DNA from: Allosphingosinicella sp042666435
GTDB taxonomy: Bacteria > Pseudomonadota > Alphaproteobacteria > Sphingomonadales > Sphingomonadaceae
Assembly: GCF_042666435.1 (NCBI RefSeq)
Contig: NZ_JBHTDC010000002.1
Coordinates: 558,001 to 622,000, forward strand
DNA length: 64,000 bases
Reading direction: 5' to 3'
Of the stretch, positions 24,567 to 32,882 are shown one piece after another; position 1 is the stretch's first letter; every line of letters starts with the position of its first letter. The notes beneath the pieces are model-generated. The model had not been told where the DNA came from and ran no database searches. It saw only the letters and a program-made list of their open reading frames with translations. The position numbers were made by a program, and so were the translations under genes.

Positions 24567-24965
24567 ATGGCCTATTGGCTGATGAAATCGGAACCCGGCA
24601 CGTACAGCTGGGACGACCTCGTCCGCGACCGCGCGACCGACTGGGACGGGGTGCGCAACAACGCCGCCCGCCTCCACCTCCGCGCGATGAGACAAGGCGA
24701 CGAGGCCTTCTTCTACCATAGCGGCGCCGAACGCGCCGTCGTCGGCATCATGCGCGTGACAGGAGAGGGCAAGCCCGACGGCGAGGACGGGGCGTGGGTG
24801 AAGGTCCCCGTCGAGCCGGTGCGGCCCCTCGCCGCGGTCACGCTGAAGGCCATCAAGGCCGCGCCCGCCCTCGCGAAGATGGAACTCATCCGCCAATCCC
24901 GCCTCTCCGTCAGCCCCGTGCGAGACGATGAGTGGGCGCGGATTCTGGAGATGGCCGGATCATAA
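24567..24965 (+). CDS. EVE domain protein
   Basis: The 132-residue protein starts MAYWLMKSEPGTYSWDDL, the EVE/PUA-like domain signature, followed by DWDGVRNNAARLHLRAM, GDEAFFYHSG and VVGIMRVTGEGKPD. EVE domains bind modified bases in DNA or RNA. The gene is preceded by AGGGG and lies after a palindromic repeat. No toxin or restriction partner is adjacent, so it is probably the housekeeping form rather than a defence part. Confidence 0.92.
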   Translation: MAYWLMKSEPGTYSWDDLVRDRATDWDGVRNNAARLHLRAMRQGDEAFFYHSGAERAVVGIMRVTGEGKPDGEDGAWVKVPVEPVRPLAAVTLKAIKAAPALAKMELIRQSRLSVSPVRDDEWARILEMAGS

Positions 24966-24969
24966 CCCC

Positions 24970-25101
24970 GTCCGTCCAGCGCAAGCTGGAATCTCCCTTC
25001 AAGCTTCTCTTTGCGTCTTTGCGTGAGACAGACTTCCTTTTTTTGCACGCAAGGACGCGAAGACGAAGAAGAATGAGATTCCAGCTTCCGCTGGAATGAC
25101 G
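24970..25101. repeat. Composite palindromic repeat in gene-free stretch
   Basis: The outer arms are tccagcgcaagctggaatct and gagattccagcttccgctgg, and an inner pair lies around tttgcgtctttgcgtgag / cacgcaaggacgcgaag with a T-run between. It fills the first part of the gene-free stretch 24966-25276. Confidence 0.75.
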
Positions 25102-25139
25102 ATCAGAATCAGGCCGCTTGGTCTGCGTTACGCGCCCGC

Positions 25140-25230
25140 CTCCCCCTCATCCTGAGGAGGGGCTGAGCCTGGCGAAGCATGTCCTGAGCGACGCCGCAGG
25201 CGGCGTCGAAGGGACCCGTCTCGAAGTGCC
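25140..25230. repeat. Palindromic intergenic element
   Basis: The segment contains cctcatcctgaggaggggct and gcgacgccgcaggcggcgtc, each self-complementary, followed by gaagggacccgtctcgaag. It is of the kind seen in alphaproteobacterial intergenic repeats; no second copy is seen in this window. I see no gene in the rest of 24966-25276. Confidence 0.5.
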
Positions 25231-25276
25231 TTCGCCGCCAGCGCCGCAGCATCATATTATTCGGCCCATTCCCAAC

Positions 25277-25693
25277 TCACCGCGTCGGGACGGACTGGCC
25301 TGCGCCAGGCACGGCACCCTTCCAGGCTGTCGGCGCAGTGGCCGCAACGAACAGCATGAATCCGATCTGACCGAGGAGGAAAGGACTGGTGGCGGTGTGG
25401 ATAAGGAATTCGCCTTCGGGAACGTATCGTGCCGTCACGGCGAGGTTATGGATGACGTTCGTGACGATGAGGAGGACCGTGCCCGGAATTCCAAGCTTTG
25501 GGCGAATGAACAGAAGAGCCGCGACAAGCGGATCGAGGATCGTCAAGCTGGACCAATAAACGGCGCTCGCCCAACCCACTCCGTTATAATCCCACAAGAG
25601 CCCGTGCTGGAGCAAGATGCGGGCGTGGTTGATCCCACCGATCAGGAGGCAGGCAGCCCAAATAGCTCTCACGATCATGCTGCCACGCTTCAC
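25277..25693 (-). CDS. Hypothetical four-helix membrane protein
   Basis: The 138-residue protein has four predicted hydrophobic segments (IWAACLLIGGINHARILL, SSLTILDPLVAALLFI, VLLIVTNVIHNLAVTA, SPFLLGQIGFMLFVAA). The polar positions NH and N..H in helices 1 and 3 may be functional. I do not recognise the family. Base composition is lower in GC and less biased than its neighbours, as in the next gene, suggesting later acquisition. Confidence 0.6.
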   Translation of the reverse strand: MKRGSMIVRAIWAACLLIGGINHARILLQHGLLWDYNGVGWASAVYWSSLTILDPLVAALLFIRPKLGIPGTVLLIVTNVIHNLAVTARYVPEGEFLIHTATSPFLLGQIGFMLFVAATAPTAWKGAVPGAGQSVPTR

Positions 25694-25741
25694 AATCGGT
25701 TCCTGCGCGGCCGATGGCCGTCGTTCAAGTTGCGTCCGCCG

Positions 25742-26275
25742 TCATGCCGGTTTCCGCATTGCCACCAGTGAATAAACGTAAGACAGCGCGACCACCGCGC
25801 AGATGCATGTCGCCCTCAGATCATCGGGCGAGAGCCAATAAGCGAGATAGCAGCCGACCGCCCGCAAGATCGCGTGGCGCAGACCCACTGGATCGTTGGC
25901 TCCCCAGCCATATGGTATCCAGACGATACCCGCGAGAATCGCGACACCGAGCACCAGTATGTCGGGATTGCCGGCGGCGTCGGCGGCGCCGATCACCAGC
26001 GGAAACATCAGTCCGATGCCGATGATCGACTGGAAGAACAGCTTGGAGACAGGATTGTCGTCCTTCACGAACGGATTGCGGCCGCGCAACTTCTCGATCG
26101 CGAAGGCGAGGGGCAGGATTGCCGCCATGACGTAGACCGCCATCCAACCGACCAGCGCCTTCGGCACGAACAGGGCTGCCATCCCCAGTACCGACCAGAC
26201 AATCAGGCCCGCAAGCGGCATCGAGATCGTGCTCGTCGCGAGGAAGCGTTCGCGCAGCTCTGCGAGGGAGGTCAT
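25742..26275 (-). CDS. Uncharacterised membrane protein (DUF7010-like)
   Basis: The 177-residue protein starts MTSLAELRERFLATSTISMP and has about five hydrophobic helices. GRNPFVKDDNPVSKLFFQS after helix 3 and IPYGWGANDPVGLRHAILR look like conserved loops of a small family of membrane proteins that I associate tentatively with DUF7010. The function is unknown. It precedes the protein at 25277 on the same strand, 48 bp away, so they may be cotranscribed. Confidence 0.65.
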   Translation of the reverse strand: MTSLAELRERFLATSTISMPLAGLIVWSVLGMAALFVPKALVGWMAVYVMAAILPLAFAIEKLRGRNPFVKDDNPVSKLFFQSIIGIGLMFPLVIGAADAAGNPDILVLGVAILAGIVWIPYGWGANDPVGLRHAILRAVGCYLAYWLSPDDLRATCICAVVALSYVYSLVAMRKPA

Positions 26276-26430
26276 TTCGGCACGCTACGGTGAGGCGCAA
26301 TCGTGTCAATGTCCGATGCACGCCGGAAACCCCGCCGCAGCCGTCTTGGTTCACCCGCCTTTTCCGTCCTTAATATTCGCGGCCGGCCATGCTACCGCCT
26401 TGCCGGTGCTGGCGTAAGGGGAGCGAAAAG

Positions 26431-28881
26431 TTGATCTTCAAATCCGGACTGACCCGTGGATTCCTCGGGCGTTGCTCCCTCCTGGCCGGCCTCGTCGCGG
26501 CGGCCGGCGCCGGCGTGGCTCAGGAGGTACCGATCGTTCAGCCCGGCGCGCCCGGCGAGGCGTCGAGGACGCTCAGCCCGGAGCAGGCGGTCCGGATCGC
26601 CGACACGCGCTTCTCGCCGGACGACGTTCGGTTCATGCAGGACATGATCGCGCATCATCATCAGGCCGTCCTGATGGCGGCTCTGGTCAAGGACCGGACC
26701 AACCGGCAGGCGCTGATCGACGTGGCGGGGCGGATCGCGGCCTCGCAGGCGGACGAGATCGCGTTCATGCGCGGGTGGCTGGGCGAACGGGGCAAGCCCG
26801 CGCCCGAGCCCGCCGCCGCTCACGCCACCCACCAGGCCGGCACCATGATGGGCATGGCCACGCCCGAGCAGATGGCCGCGCTCGCCGCGGCGAACGGGCC
26901 CGCCTTCGACCGGCTCTTCCTCGAACGGATGATCGCCCATCACGAGGGCGCGGTGAAAATGGTCGAGAAGCTGCTGGAGCAGCCAGGTTCGGCCTATGAC
27001 CCCATCCTGTTCGAATTCACCAGCGAGGTGACCAACGAACAGCAGGCCGAGATCGACCGCATGAGCGCTTTGCTGGTCGAGCTTTCCAGCGATCCACGTT
27101 CCAACTTGGCGGCCGGGCTCGGCAATGCCGGGCAGGCGATCAGCAACCTCACGCTCGTCGCCTCGCTCGCGAAACCGGCGGGCTTCTTCGATCGCGCCAA
27201 CCCGGCCGGGCTGCCGCCGCCCAAACCCGCCGACGAGGCCGAGGCCAAGAAGGAGGGGGAAAAGCCGAAAGCCGACGAAGCGGAAAGCGACGCCGAGTTC
27301 GGCGAACGCTCCCCGCTGCTGAACTTCGCCAATACCGACATGGCCTTTTCCGGCGACCTGCTCGCCGTCGGCAATTATCACGGCTTCAACCTTTACCGAT
27401 TGGGCGCCGAGGGCGTGCCGAGCCTGGTCAGCTCGGTCGTCTGCCCGGGTGGACAGGGGGACGTCTCGATCGTCGGCGACATCCTCATCATGTCGGTCGA
27501 GCAGACGCGCGGCCGGGTCGATTGCGGCCTCCAGGGGGTCGCCAAGGATGTGAGCCCGGAGCGTTTCCGGGGCCTGCGCATCTTCGATATCGGCGACCCG
27601 GCGCGGCCGACCCAGGTCGGCCAGGTCCAGACCTGCCGGGGATCGCATACCCATTCGGTGGTGTCCGATCCGAACGCCAGGGACGCGATCATCGTCTATG
27701 TTTCGGGCACCTCATCGGTTCGCGACGAGGAAGAGCTGGCGGGCTGCGTCGGCGACGTGCCGGGCGACGAGCGCACCGCCTTGTTCCGCATCGACGTCAT
27801 CGAGATTCCGCTGGGCGATCCGTCGAAATCGCGGATCATCGACAGCCCCGCCGTGTTCGCCGACGAGGAAACCGGGCGCCTCGCCGGCCTGTGGCTGGGC
27901 GGAGACCATGGCGAGGACACGCAGGACACGAGCCGCACCGACCAGTGCCATGATATCACCGTCTTTCCGACCCGCGATCTCGCCGCCGGCGCCTGCTCGG
28001 GCAACGGGATCATCTTCGACATCTCCGATCCCCGCAAGCCCAAGCGGATCGACGCCGTGGTCGACGAAGGCTTCGCCTACTGGCATTCGGCAACGTTCAA
28101 CAATGACGGCACCAAGGTGCTGTTCACCGACGAATGGGGCGGCGGCTCGCGGCCGCGCTGCCGCGTGCAGGACCCCAGGAACTGGGGCGCCAACGCGATC
28201 TACGACATCGAGGGCGGCGAGCTCGTCTATCGCGGCCATTACAAGCTGCCCGCCGCGCAGGGGGACGAGGAGAATTGCGTCGCCCATAACGGCTCGATCA
28301 TCCCGGTTCCGGGCCGCGATATCTTCGCCCAGGCCTGGTATCAGGGCGGGCTGTCGGTGATCGATTTCACCGACTCCGCCAACCCGGTCGAGATCGCCTA
28401 TTTCGATCGCGGCCCGGTCGATAAGGAGCATCTGGTGCTCGGCGGTTATTGGTCGACCTACTGGTATGACGGCAAGATCTATGGCACCGAGATCGCCCGC
28501 GGCCTCGACGTGCTGGCGCTGAAGCCGAGCCAGTATCTGACCGCGAACGAGATCGCGGCGGCGGCGCTCGCCGACCAAGGCGGGGTGTTCAATCCCCAGC
28601 AGCAGTTTCCGGTGACCTGGCCCGACCATCCCCTGGTGGCGCTCGCTTATGTCGACCAGCTCCGGCGCGGGCAGAAGCTGCCGCCGGCGATGATCGCGGA
28701 CCTCACCGCCGCGCTGGACCGGGCGCGATCGCGCATCGACGCCGGCCAGGACGACCCCGCGCTGGCGGAGAATGTGGAATCGCTGGCGGCAAGGCTGGGA
28801 GATTCGGGCGAGGCAGGGATGGAAGACAGGAAATCGGCGCTTCGGGAAACCCTGACTGGAATAGCCGGAAAGCTCCGCTGA
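26431..28881 (+). CDS. Secreted DUF305 + LVIVD-type beta-propeller fusion protein
   Basis: The likely start is TTG 26431, preceded by AAGGGGAGCG; the upstream ATG at 26389 has no such site. Of 816 residues the first ~32 are a signal peptide ending GAGVAQ. Residues ~50-220 are a DUF305 domain with two ferritin-like His motifs, MQDMIAHHHQAVLMA and MIAHHEGAVKMV, often linked to metal binding. After a charged linker comes a propeller of LVIVD-like blades (DPARPTQVGQVQTC, DPRKPKRIDAVVD, DSANPVEIAYFDRG). A short helical tail follows. The protein is probably periplasmic or extracellular; the role is not known. Confidence 0.85.
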   Translation: MIFKSGLTRGFLGRCSLLAGLVAAAGAGVAQEVPIVQPGAPGEASRTLSPEQAVRIADTRFSPDDVRFMQDMIAHHHQAVLMAALVKDRTNRQALIDVAGRIAASQADEIAFMRGWLGERGKPAPEPAAAHATHQAGTMMGMATPEQMAALAAANGPAFDRLFLERMIAHHEGAVKMVEKLLEQPGSAYDPILFEFTSEVTNEQQAEIDRMSALLVELSSDPRSNLAAGLGNAGQAISNLTLVASLAKPAGFFDRANPAGLPPPKPADEAEAKKEGEKPKADEAESDAEFGERSPLLNFANTDMAFSGDLLAVGNYHGFNLYRLGAEGVPSLVSSVVCPGGQGDVSIVGDILIMSVEQTRGRVDCGLQGVAKDVSPERFRGLRIFDIGDPARPTQVGQVQTCRGSHTHSVVSDPNARDAIIVYVSGTSSVRDEEELAGCVGDVPGDERTALFRIDVIEIPLGDPSKSRIIDSPAVFADEETGRLAGLWLGGDHGEDTQDTSRTDQCHDITVFPTRDLAAGACSGNGIIFDISDPRKPKRIDAVVDEGFAYWHSATFNNDGTKVLFTDEWGGGSRPRCRVQDPRNWGANAIYDIEGGELVYRGHYKLPAAQGDEENCVAHNGSIIPVPGRDIFAQAWYQGGLSVIDFTDSANPVEIAYFDRGPVDKEHLVLGGYWSTYWYDGKIYGTEIARGLDVLALKPSQYLTANEIAAAALADQGGVFNPQQQFPVTWPDHPLVALAYVDQLRRGQKLPPAMIADLTAALDRARSRIDAGQDDPALAENVESLAARLGDSGEAGMEDRKSALRETLTGIAGKLR

Positions 28882-29038
28882 CGAGGGGAGTGCCCGTCAA
28901 GAGGATTGCCAGTTCTTCGATAATCTTTTCAGCGTCATTGTCCCGGCAAGAGACGCCCGATTCTTGGCGCTTGCATCACTCAAGCCGTCTGGCACTCATG
29001 GCGTGGCACTCTCCAGTGCGCCTACGAGGAGACATTCG

Positions 29039-29251
29039 ATGCGCGACCTTTACAACGACGAACTGCAATATGTGAGCGGCGCCGGTTGCTCGCCCTGCCC
29101 GCCCAGCTGCCCGCCGACCAAGGGCAAGGGCAAGAAGGGCAATAACGGCTTCGGCAACGGCGCCGACGCGAACACCGCCGCGCCCGGCAACTCGGGCAAG
29201 ACCGGTGGCGGCAAGGAAGGCAGCGTCGGCGACCACCGCGGTCCCCGCTAA
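29039..29251 (+). CDS. Putative microcin-like precursor with double-glycine-type leader
   Basis: The 70-residue product starts at ATG 29039 with GGAG 7-8 nt upstream. Residues 1-16, MRDLYNDELQYVSGAG, match the colicin V-type leader (MRxLxxxELxxVSGxG) cut by C39 peptidases; cutting after G16 would leave a 54-residue core starting CSPCPPSCPP, with Cys 17, 20 and 24. The rest is rich in Gly, Lys and Asn, without hydrophobic segments. A rho-independent terminator follows directly. The C39 ABC exporter is convergent next door. Known: such leaders direct export and cleavage. Inferred: the core is a secreted, perhaps modified, peptide of unknown activity. Confidence 0.75.
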   Translation: MRDLYNDELQYVSGAGCSPCPPSCPPTKGKGKKGNNGFGNGADANTAAPGNSGKTGGGKEGSVGDHRGPR

Positions 29252-29276
29252 GCGCCACGTCGCCACGAGCGATTGG

Positions 29277-29304
29277 AAAGGGGCGGTGTTTACCGCCCCT
29301 TTTT
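29277..29304 (+). terminator. Rho-independent terminator after the peptide gene
   Basis: An 11-bp perfect stem, AAAGGGGCGGT / ACCGCCCCTTT, with a 4-nt loop is followed by T residues. It lies 25 bp after the precursor stop codon and before the convergent ABC exporter gene. Confidence 0.88.
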
Positions 29305-29324
29305 CATGTTCGCGGTCCCCGGCC

Positions 29325-31451
29325 TCACCGGCGCGCGTCGATCCCGACGCGTCGGCTCCGGGCGGCCGGCGACAGCGCCCCGTCCTTCAGCTCGAACACG
29401 AGATGCGCGCGCTCGACGAGCAGCGGCCGGTGGGCGATGACGATCCGGGTGATCGGAAGCTGCGAGATCATCGCGCCGACCGCGCGCTCATTCTCTTCGT
29501 CCAGGTTTGCGGTTCCTTCGTCGAGGAACAAGGCATCGGGATCCCGATACAGAGCGCGCGCGAGCATCACCCGCTGCCGCTGGCCCGACGAGAGCGCCGC
29601 CCCCATGTCGCCGATGAGGCTCTGATAATCCATCGGCATCGCGAGGATGGTGTCGTGGATGGAGGCGAGGCGCGCCGCCGTCTCGATCCTTTTGTCGTTG
29701 GGACGGTCGTCGAAGAAGGAAATGTTGTCCGCCAGCGTGCCCGTCAGGAGGTGATCGTCCTGGAGTACGGCGCCGATCCGCGCGCGCCAGGCGGCGGTCG
29801 ACGCCGGCGTCAGCGGCATTCCGTCGATCAGCAGCTTGCCCGAAGTCGGCTCGAGCAGGCCGAGCAGGATTCGCATCAAGGTCGTCTTGCCCACCCCCGA
29901 CGCGCCAACGATGGCGGCGAAGCTGCCGCCTGGTATCTCGAAATTCATGTCGCGCAGGATCGGCGGCTCAGACGGCGAATAAGAGAAAGTGAGCCCCTCC
30001 GCGCGGATCGAGGGCGCCGTTTGGGGGCCGGGCCTGGGCGTCGCCGCGGCGATCCGCTCCCGGGGATGGGCGACGATGTCGGAAAGCCGCTCCAGATGCA
30101 CCGACAGCAAGCGGTAATTCTCGCCATGATCGAACAAGGACGTGGCACTGGCAATGAAGCTGGCGCGGTAGGCGAGGAAGGCGACCAGCATGCCGACCGT
30201 CATGTCGTTGCCGATGACCGCGCCGGCGGCGATATAGACGGTGATGAGCAGTTGAAGGCCGAACAGCAGATCTTCAACGAGCTGCGTCCCGATCCTGAAG
30301 CGCTGCTCGCGATAATCGGCCGAGACAACCGCAGCATAGCGGTTGCGCCAGCCATTTTCGCGCATCGCCTCGTGGACGTGGAGCTTGATCGACCGGATCG
30401 CGCGGATGCTCTCCATGAGGAAGGTCTCCTCATTGGCCCGGCACACGATCTCCTCTTCGGTATGGCGGCGAAGCGTCGGATAGACGGCCAGCCGGAACAG
30501 CATGTAGACGAAAGTGGTGCCGAGCACGAACAGCATCAGCTCGACGCTGAGCAACGCCATCACGACCAGAGTCGTGATCGCCAGAGCGGCGTCGATGACG
30601 GCGTTGACGAGCCCGGTCGTGAGCAGCACCTGGATGGGCTGGATCGATCGGATCCGCGACATCAGGTCGCCGACATGGCGGCTCTCGAAATAGCTCATCG
30701 GCAGGCGGACGAGGTGGCGGAAGACATTGCCGCCGAGCTGGAACGAGATCGACTGGCCTAGGGTCAGGACGACCCAGGACCGAAGCCCCTGGAGCAGGCC
30801 GTTGATCACGTAGACGACACCGAACCCCACCGCCAGCAGCGCGAGCAGGCTCGCATCGCTCTGGCCGATCGCCTCGTCGATCGTCAGCTGCAGGAAGAAC
30901 GGGATGGCGAGGACGGTGAGCTGGAGCAGCAGGGACAGGCAGAGCAGCTGAACGGTCGCGCCGCGATAATTGGCGAGCCGGCTCCACAGATCGCTGAGAC
31001 GGGTGGCGACGCGCGCCTTGACCGGCTTGAAGTCCGCGCTCGGCGTCAGCTCTAGCGCGACACCGGTGAAGTGCCGGCTCAGCTTGTCGAGGCCGAGGCG
31101 GCGTCGTCCCATCGCCGGATCGAGGATGGTCGCCTCGCCGCCCCGAAGCTTTTCGAGCACGACGAAATGGTTGAGGTCCCAGTGAAGCACGGCTGGCAAT
31201 TGGAGCTGCGCCAGCTCGTCCAGCTCCAGCCGCACCCCGCGCGGCGAGAGGTCGAGATCGGCCGCGACGTTGATGAGGTCGGCGATCGTCGCGCCCTTCA
31301 TCGAAGACGGGAAGCGCCGGCGCAGCCCGCCTATGTTGACGTCATGGCCATGATGGCTCGCGATCATCGCGAGGCACGCTAGGCCGCATTCGGCCGCTTC
31401 CGACTGCATCATCACCGGCATTCCGCCGGCCCACGGCCATTCGAAGCTCAT
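29325..31451 (-). CDS. C39-peptidase-containing ABC exporter (peptide bacteriocin type)
   Basis: ATG 31451 overlaps the stop of hlyD (ATGA), giving 708 residues, the normal size of a bacteriocin-processing exporter. Residues 1-125 form the C39 peptidase with catalytic C22 (QSEAAECGLACL), H95 (LNHFVVLE) and D111 (ILDPAMG) all present. About six membrane helices follow, then the ATPase with Walker A GASGVGKTTL, signature LSSGQRQRV and Walker B ALFLDEGTANLD. It should remove the leader of a double-glycine peptide and export it. The natural substrate candidate is the 70-residue peptide encoded convergently at 29039. Confidence 0.95.
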   Translation of the reverse strand: MSFEWPWAGGMPVMMQSEAAECGLACLAMIASHHGHDVNIGGLRRRFPSSMKGATIADLINVAADLDLSPRGVRLELDELAQLQLPAVLHWDLNHFVVLEKLRGGEATILDPAMGRRRLGLDKLSRHFTGVALELTPSADFKPVKARVATRLSDLWSRLANYRGATVQLLCLSLLLQLTVLAIPFFLQLTIDEAIGQSDASLLALLAVGFGVVYVINGLLQGLRSWVVLTLGQSISFQLGGNVFRHLVRLPMSYFESRHVGDLMSRIRSIQPIQVLLTTGLVNAVIDAALAITTLVVMALLSVELMLFVLGTTFVYMLFRLAVYPTLRRHTEEEIVCRANEETFLMESIRAIRSIKLHVHEAMRENGWRNRYAAVVSADYREQRFRIGTQLVEDLLFGLQLLITVYIAAGAVIGNDMTVGMLVAFLAYRASFIASATSLFDHGENYRLLSVHLERLSDIVAHPRERIAAATPRPGPQTAPSIRAEGLTFSYSPSEPPILRDMNFEIPGGSFAAIVGASGVGKTTLMRILLGLLEPTSGKLLIDGMPLTPASTAAWRARIGAVLQDDHLLTGTLADNISFFDDRPNDKRIETAARLASIHDTILAMPMDYQSLIGDMGAALSSGQRQRVMLARALYRDPDALFLDEGTANLDEENERAVGAMISQLPITRIVIAHRPLLVERAHLVFELKDGALSPAARSRRVGIDARR

Positions 31452-32692
31452 CGCCGGATGCCGCGCAGAATGGGATCGAGGAACACTTCCCACAGCGACC
31501 GCCGCTCCAGCATCAGATTGGCCGACAGGGTCATGCCCGCCCGGAGCGATCGTCCCGCGAACGCCTGTTCGACTACGGTCGGATCGATCGCCACCCGGAC
31601 GCGAAAGACCGGTTCGGTGATGCCGAGGCCGGGAGCTAGCGCCGACGGATCGATCGGCACGCGCGACACATCAACGACCGCGCCGCGCCCGGCGCCATAT
31701 TTCTGATAGGGGAAGGCGTCGAAATAGAGGCGGACCTCCTGCCCCGGCTTGACGAATCCGACGGCTCGCGACGGCGCGTAGAGCTGGATTTCGAGGCTGC
31801 TGTCTCGCGGCACGACCGTCGCAAGCGGGGTATCCGGCTGCGCGCGCAGGCCCGGCCGCGCGACGATCTCGCCGACGATTCCCGACACCGGAGCGGTCAG
31901 CACGAGCCGGTCGAGCCGCGACAAGGTCGCCGTCTGCTCGGCGAGCGCCGCCCGGCGGGCCGCTATCTCCGATTGCGACTGGCTGGTGCCGATCCGCCGC
32001 GCGGCGATCTGAGCATCGACCGCGCGCAGCGTTTCGCGCTCGCTGATGATCCGTTCGTCGATTTCCTCGAGCGCGAGGCGGCGCGACAGCAAGGCGGCGC
32101 GGCTCTCCTCGACCTGCCGCTGCGTTCCCGCGCCCTCCTCGGCGAGGCGAATTGTCCGCCGGCTGTCCGACTGGGCCAGCGCGATCTGGCTCGCGGTAAG
32201 CTCCCGCTGACGCTGGAGCGACGCGACGGTGGCGGCGAGGCTCGATTTCTGCTGGCGCAACGCGCTGGTCTCCGCCGATCCCAGATCGGCCGCGAGCGCC
32301 TGCTGACGGGCCAGTTCCATATCCTGCCGGCTCAGTTCGGCCAGCCGCCCCGCGACCCCTTCGCCGCTGCTGTCACGCCCCTGCGTCATGGAGAGGGTGA
32401 CGAGGGGAGCGCCCTTTTCCACGAACGCGCCTTCGGCCACATGGACCGCGCGCACTTCGGCGCTCGCCGGCGCGAAAACCCGGCCGATCGCGCCGGCATA
32501 AGCGACGTTGCCCCGAACCTGCACCCGGCTCGAATATTGCCCGACGACCAGCAGCAGGACCATCGCCGCGACCACCGCGCCGAGCAGGATCGTGTACAGG
32601 CGCGAGCCCGGGGGCACGGCCGCGACCACCGCTCCCGTCAGGCGCTCCCGCTTCGCCTCGATCACTTCTTGCCGGAAAAGCCTGGTGGCCAT
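31448..32692 (-). CDS. HlyD-family periplasmic adaptor
   Basis: The 414-residue protein has a cytoplasmic N-terminus, one membrane helix (residues ~34-51, LYTILLGAVVAAMVLLLVVG), a lipoyl half-motif (VFAPASAEVRAVHVAEGAFVE), a long coiled coil at about 110-265 and a beta-barrel domain with LTAPVSGIVGEIVARPG and VRLYFDAFPYQKYGAG. This is the membrane fusion protein of type I secretion systems of the microcin type. It is translationally coupled to the C39 ABC gene and is divergent from the tolC-like gene across 190 bp. Confidence 0.93.
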   Translation of the reverse strand: MATRLFRQEVIEAKRERLTGAVVAAVPPGSRLYTILLGAVVAAMVLLLVVGQYSSRVQVRGNVAYAGAIGRVFAPASAEVRAVHVAEGAFVEKGAPLVTLSMTQGRDSSGEGVAGRLAELSRQDMELARQQALAADLGSAETSALRQQKSSLAATVASLQRQRELTASQIALAQSDSRRTIRLAEEGAGTQRQVEESRAALLSRRLALEEIDERIISERETLRAVDAQIAARRIGTSQSQSEIAARRAALAEQTATLSRLDRLVLTAPVSGIVGEIVARPGLRAQPDTPLATVVPRDSSLEIQLYAPSRAVGFVKPGQEVRLYFDAFPYQKYGAGRGAVVDVSRVPIDPSALAPGLGITEPVFRVRVAIDPTVVEQAFAGRSLRAGMTLSANLMLERRSLWEVFLDPILRGIRR

Positions 32693-32882
32693 GGATGATG
32701 CCGTCGTCCCTGCGATTTTGCCGGCCGATGCTAGCGGCGAAGTCTCAAAGCAGAGTTAAGGGCGCGCGAACCACGATGCGCCGGCCGGCGGGCTTTCCTC
32801 ATCCTTAACCCTCGGCGGCTAAGGTCCGGGCCGCTTCGACAAGCTCCCTGTCGACGGCGCGAACGGATGACGAGATATTGAG

